A stretch of DNA of 64,000 nt from Tessaracoccus lacteus. Its GTDB lineage: Bacteria > Actinomycetota > Actinomycetes > Propionibacteriales > Propionibacteriaceae. A model generated the notes under the pieces. It searched no databases. It had not been told where the DNA came from and saw only the letters and a list, made by a program, of their open reading frames with translations. The position numbers and the translations under genes were made by a program. The stretch covers positions 806,001 through 870,000 of the forward strand of contig NZ_CP123967.1 of NCBI RefSeq assembly GCF_029917005.1, given 5' to 3'. Shown in pieces: positions 62,203-64,000 of the stretch (positions are counted from its first letter, which is position 1; every line of letters begins with the position of its first letter).

Positions 62203-62233
62203 TTGTCTTCAGGTGGCGTGTTACCGGTAATGT
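62203..62233 (+). promoter_or_regulatory. Candidate promoter of the sugar-binding-protein gene
   Basis: TTGTCT (62203-62208), 19 bp, TAATGT (62228-62233). The -10 box lies inside the operators. Confidence 0.4.
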
Positions 62234-62244
62234 TCCCGGTAACA
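62218..62244. promoter_or_regulatory. Tandem LacI-type operators
   Basis: TTACCGGTAA (62221-62230, perfect palindrome) and TTCCCGGTAA (62233-62242), each with a central CG and flanking TGT/ACA as in GalR-type sites. Centres are 12 bp apart. Together they also form a larger inverted repeat (GTGTTACCGG/CCGGTAACAC). The adjacent LacI regulator is the likely binder. Confidence 0.7.
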
Positions 62245-62312
62245 CAAAGGGCGCAGTGGTGCGCCACCAACGGACCCGGCCCAGGGTCCTCTCAAAGAGG
62301 AGAACAACGAAC

Positions 62313-63323
62313 ATGACTCGTCGCATCGTGAGGACGGCCATCGGCCTCCTGACCACGGGAGCCCTCGCGCTGGGGCTCACCGCATGTGGGGGCGGCAACG
62401 CCGGCAGTGAGGGTAGCGCCGGAACCGCCGGTTCCGGAGATGATCTCACCACCATCGGCTTCGTCGCCGTCGGCCCCGAGGGGGCCTGGCGCAAGGCCAA
62501 CGAGCAGAACGTGCAGGACACATTCACCAAGGACGCCGGCTTCGACCTCAAGTACGCCCCTGCGGCCAAGCTCGATCAGAAGTCGCAGATCGACGCCTTC
62601 ACCTCGTTCGTGGACGAGGGCGTGGACGTGATCCTGCTGTCTGCCACGGAAGGGTCCGGCTGGGAGGACTCGCTGAAGCGCGCCCAGGAGGCGGAGATCC
62701 CCGTCATCCTCATCGACCGCGGCATCGAGCCGGATGACACCAGCCTGTACGTGACCCGCATCGCGCCGGACAACAAGGAGGTCTCGGCCTCCGTGGCGAA
62801 CTGGGCGGTCTCGGCCTTCCCGGACGGGGCGAAGTACTTCACCCTCGAGGGCCCGGCCGGCGTGTCGGTCGTCAACGAGCGCAACGTCGGCTGGGACGAG
62901 GTCATCGGCAGCAATGACAAGTTCACCAAGCTCGGCGCGCAGACGGCCAACTGGTCAACCGAGGAGGCGAAGAGCGTCTTCGAGACCGTGCTGAAGTCGA
63001 ACAACAACGACGTCCAGCTGGTGTTCGCGCAGAACGACGAGATGGGCCTCGGGGCGGTGCAGGCCGTCGAGGAGGCAGGGCTGACCCCGGGCGTCGACGT
63101 CAAGATCGCGACGATCGACGGCACGAAGAACGCCCTCCAGGCCCTTGCCGACGGGAAGCTGTCCTTCGTCGCGGAGTACAACCCGCTGTTCGGGGAGACG
63201 GCCCTCGACGTCGTGAAGAAGACCCTGGCCGGTGAGGATATCGATCCCTACATCATCGTCCCGAGCGAGACGTTCGATTCGCCCGAGGCCGCCTCCGAGG
63301 CCCTTCCGGACCGCAAGTTCTGA
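62313..63323 (+). CDS. YtfQ-like sugar ABC substrate-binding lipoprotein
   Basis: 336 residues from ATG 62313, with AAAGAGGAG upstream. Lipobox LTAC (Cys25). The periplasmic-binding fold begins TIGFVAVGPEGAWRKANEQNVQD, then VDVILLSATEGSGWEDSLKRAQEAEIPVILIDRG, close to YtfQ, which binds galactofuranose. Sugar specificity is inferred from the family only. A strong hairpin follows, as is common after binding-protein genes. Confidence 0.9.
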   Translation: MTRRIVRTAIGLLTTGALALGLTACGGGNAGSEGSAGTAGSGDDLTTIGFVAVGPEGAWRKANEQNVQDTFTKDAGFDLKYAPAAKLDQKSQIDAFTSFVDEGVDVILLSATEGSGWEDSLKRAQEAEIPVILIDRGIEPDDTSLYVTRIAPDNKEVSASVANWAVSAFPDGAKYFTLEGPAGVSVVNERNVGWDEVIGSNDKFTKLGAQTANWSTEEAKSVFETVLKSNNNDVQLVFAQNDEMGLGAVQAVEEAGLTPGVDVKIATIDGTKNALQALADGKLSFVAEYNPLFGETALDVVKKTLAGEDIDPYIIVPSETFDSPEAASEALPDRKF

Positions 63324-63346
63324 CCCACGTGCCAGTCGGCAGCACC

Positions 63347-63371
63347 GGGCGGGGCGCCGAGCGCCCCGCCC
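63347..63371 (+). terminator. Hairpin after the sugar-binding-protein gene
   Basis: Perfect 11-bp stem GGGCGGGGCGC/complement with loop CGA. Probably lowers expression of the downstream ATPase relative to the binding protein. Confidence 0.65.
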
Positions 63372-63424
63372 GCCTCCCGGCGGCACGCGCGGCCGCTGAA
63401 CAACCAGACCTCAGGGAGATGGCC

Positions 63425-64000
63425 ATGACCAGCCCCATCGTCGAGATGAAGTCCATCTCGATATCCTTCCCCGGCGTCAAGGCCCTCGACGACGTGGACT
63501 TCCGGCTTCTGCCTGGAGAAGTGCACACGCTGATGGGCGAGAACGGCGCGGGAAAGTCCACCCTCATCAAGGCGCTGACGGGCGTGTACCACATCGATGA
63601 TGGCCAGATCCTCATCGACGGCAGGGACCTGAAGCTCGGCGGGACGGCCGATGCGCAGGCGGCCGGCATCTCGACCGTCTACCAGGAGGTGAACCTCTGC
63701 GCCAACCTGACGATCGGCGAGAACGTCATGCTCGGGCACGAGGTGCACGGTCCGTTCGGCATCCGATGGAAGGCAACCCATGCGCGGGCGCGCGAGGCGC
63801 TCGAGAAGCTCGGCCTCGGTCACCTGAACCCGAGGGCACCGCTCAGCTCGCTGTCGCTGGCGATGCAGCAGCTCGTCGCCATCAGCCGGTCCATGGTCAC
63901 CAACGCGAAGGTGCTGATCCTCGACGAGCCCACCTCCAGCCTCGACGCGCGGGAGGTGGAGCAGCTCTTCTCGGTGATCAGGCGCCTGCGGGACGAGGGC
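63425..64000 (+). CDS. Sugar ABC transporter ATPase, second copy (partial)
   Basis: 192 codons to the window end. ATG 63425 is preferred to the ATG at 63419 because AGGGAG lies 7 nt upstream. Walker A GENGAGKST, QAAGISTVYQEVNLCANLTIGENVMLGHEV, degenerate signature LSLAMQQLVAISRS, DEPTSSLDA. Closely resembles the ATPase at 60636 and is the first half of a two-domain carbohydrate ATPase; permeases are expected to follow. Confidence 0.92.
   Translation, partial: MTSPIVEMKSISISFPGVKALDDVDFRLLPGEVHTLMGENGAGKSTLIKALTGVYHIDDGQILIDGRDLKLGGTADAQAAGISTVYQEVNLCANLTIGENVMLGHEVHGPFGIRWKATHARAREALEKLGLGHLNPRAPLSSLSLAMQQLVAISRSMVTNAKVLILDEPTSSLDAREVEQLFSVIRRLRDEG

Overview
The window comes from a high-GC Gram-positive bacterium of the Actinomycetota. 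RpoB uses a TTG start and many other genes start with GTG. The promoters have TANNNT-type -10 boxes, several genes appear to be read from leaderless mRNAs, S14 is the zinc-ribbon type and S4 the zinc-free type. Together with a pyruvate formate-lyase system, an NAD-type malic enzyme and a lone microcompartment gene pair, this suggests a facultatively anaerobic member of the Propionibacteriaceae or a relative; that placement is inference. Codon use looks uniform and I saw no transposase, integrase, CRISPR array, tRNA or rRNA gene.

The backbone is the conserved transcription/translation cluster in its usual order (rplJL, rpoBC, rpsL, rpsG, fusA, tuf; rpsJ to rpsQ; rplN to rplO, secY, adk, map; infA, rpmJ, rpsM, rpsK, rpsD, rpoA, rplQ), all on the + strand but broken into four blocks by unrelated genes. 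(1) 1-1895, minus: an amino-acid ABC transporter (binding lipoprotein, permease, first codons of the ATPase). (2) 2-15.9 kb: L10 leader, rplJL, rpoBC, rpsL-rpsG-fusA, tuf. (3) 16-31.7 kb: an interruption between tuf and rpsJ with glnS, a DUF4112 membrane protein, gltX, malic enzyme, a glutathionyl-hydroquinone-reductase homologue, an SF2 helicase, an orphan eutS-eutP pair, a Nudix hydrolase, a DnaQ-like exonuclease, a cNMP/CBS/DUF294 protein and pflB-pflA. (4) 31.8-37.5 kb: S10 operon, with an L4 that carries a C-terminal sunset-like domain. (5) 37.5-41.7 kb: a second interruption with a four-TM holin-like protein and a 1166-residue MacB-type ABC exporter containing a threefold extracellular repeat. 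(6) 41.7-49 kb: spc operon, then secY-adk-map. (7) 49-51.7 kb: a third interruption with a DUF1707 protein, two tandem secreted HEXXH peptidase paralogues and a YciI-like protein. (8) 51.7-55.7 kb: infA, rpmJ and the alpha operon. (9) 55.8-64 kb: a TrpXYZ-like ABC importer with duplicated binding proteins, and a LacI-regulated YtfQ-like sugar ABC system whose second ATPase runs off the window.

Expression control is unusually legible. Most operons have a -35/-10 pair with 16-18 bp spacing and end in strong GC hairpins. Structured leaders precede rplJ, rpsJ, rplN and rpsM, consistent with feedback by ribosomal proteins. Several accessory genes have a -10 box only 7-10 nt before the start codon, which predicts leaderless transcripts. 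Most worth following up are the L4 sunset-like fusion, the orphan eutS-eutP pair, the 91-bp multibranched palindrome between tuf and glnS, and the repeat-bearing exporter.
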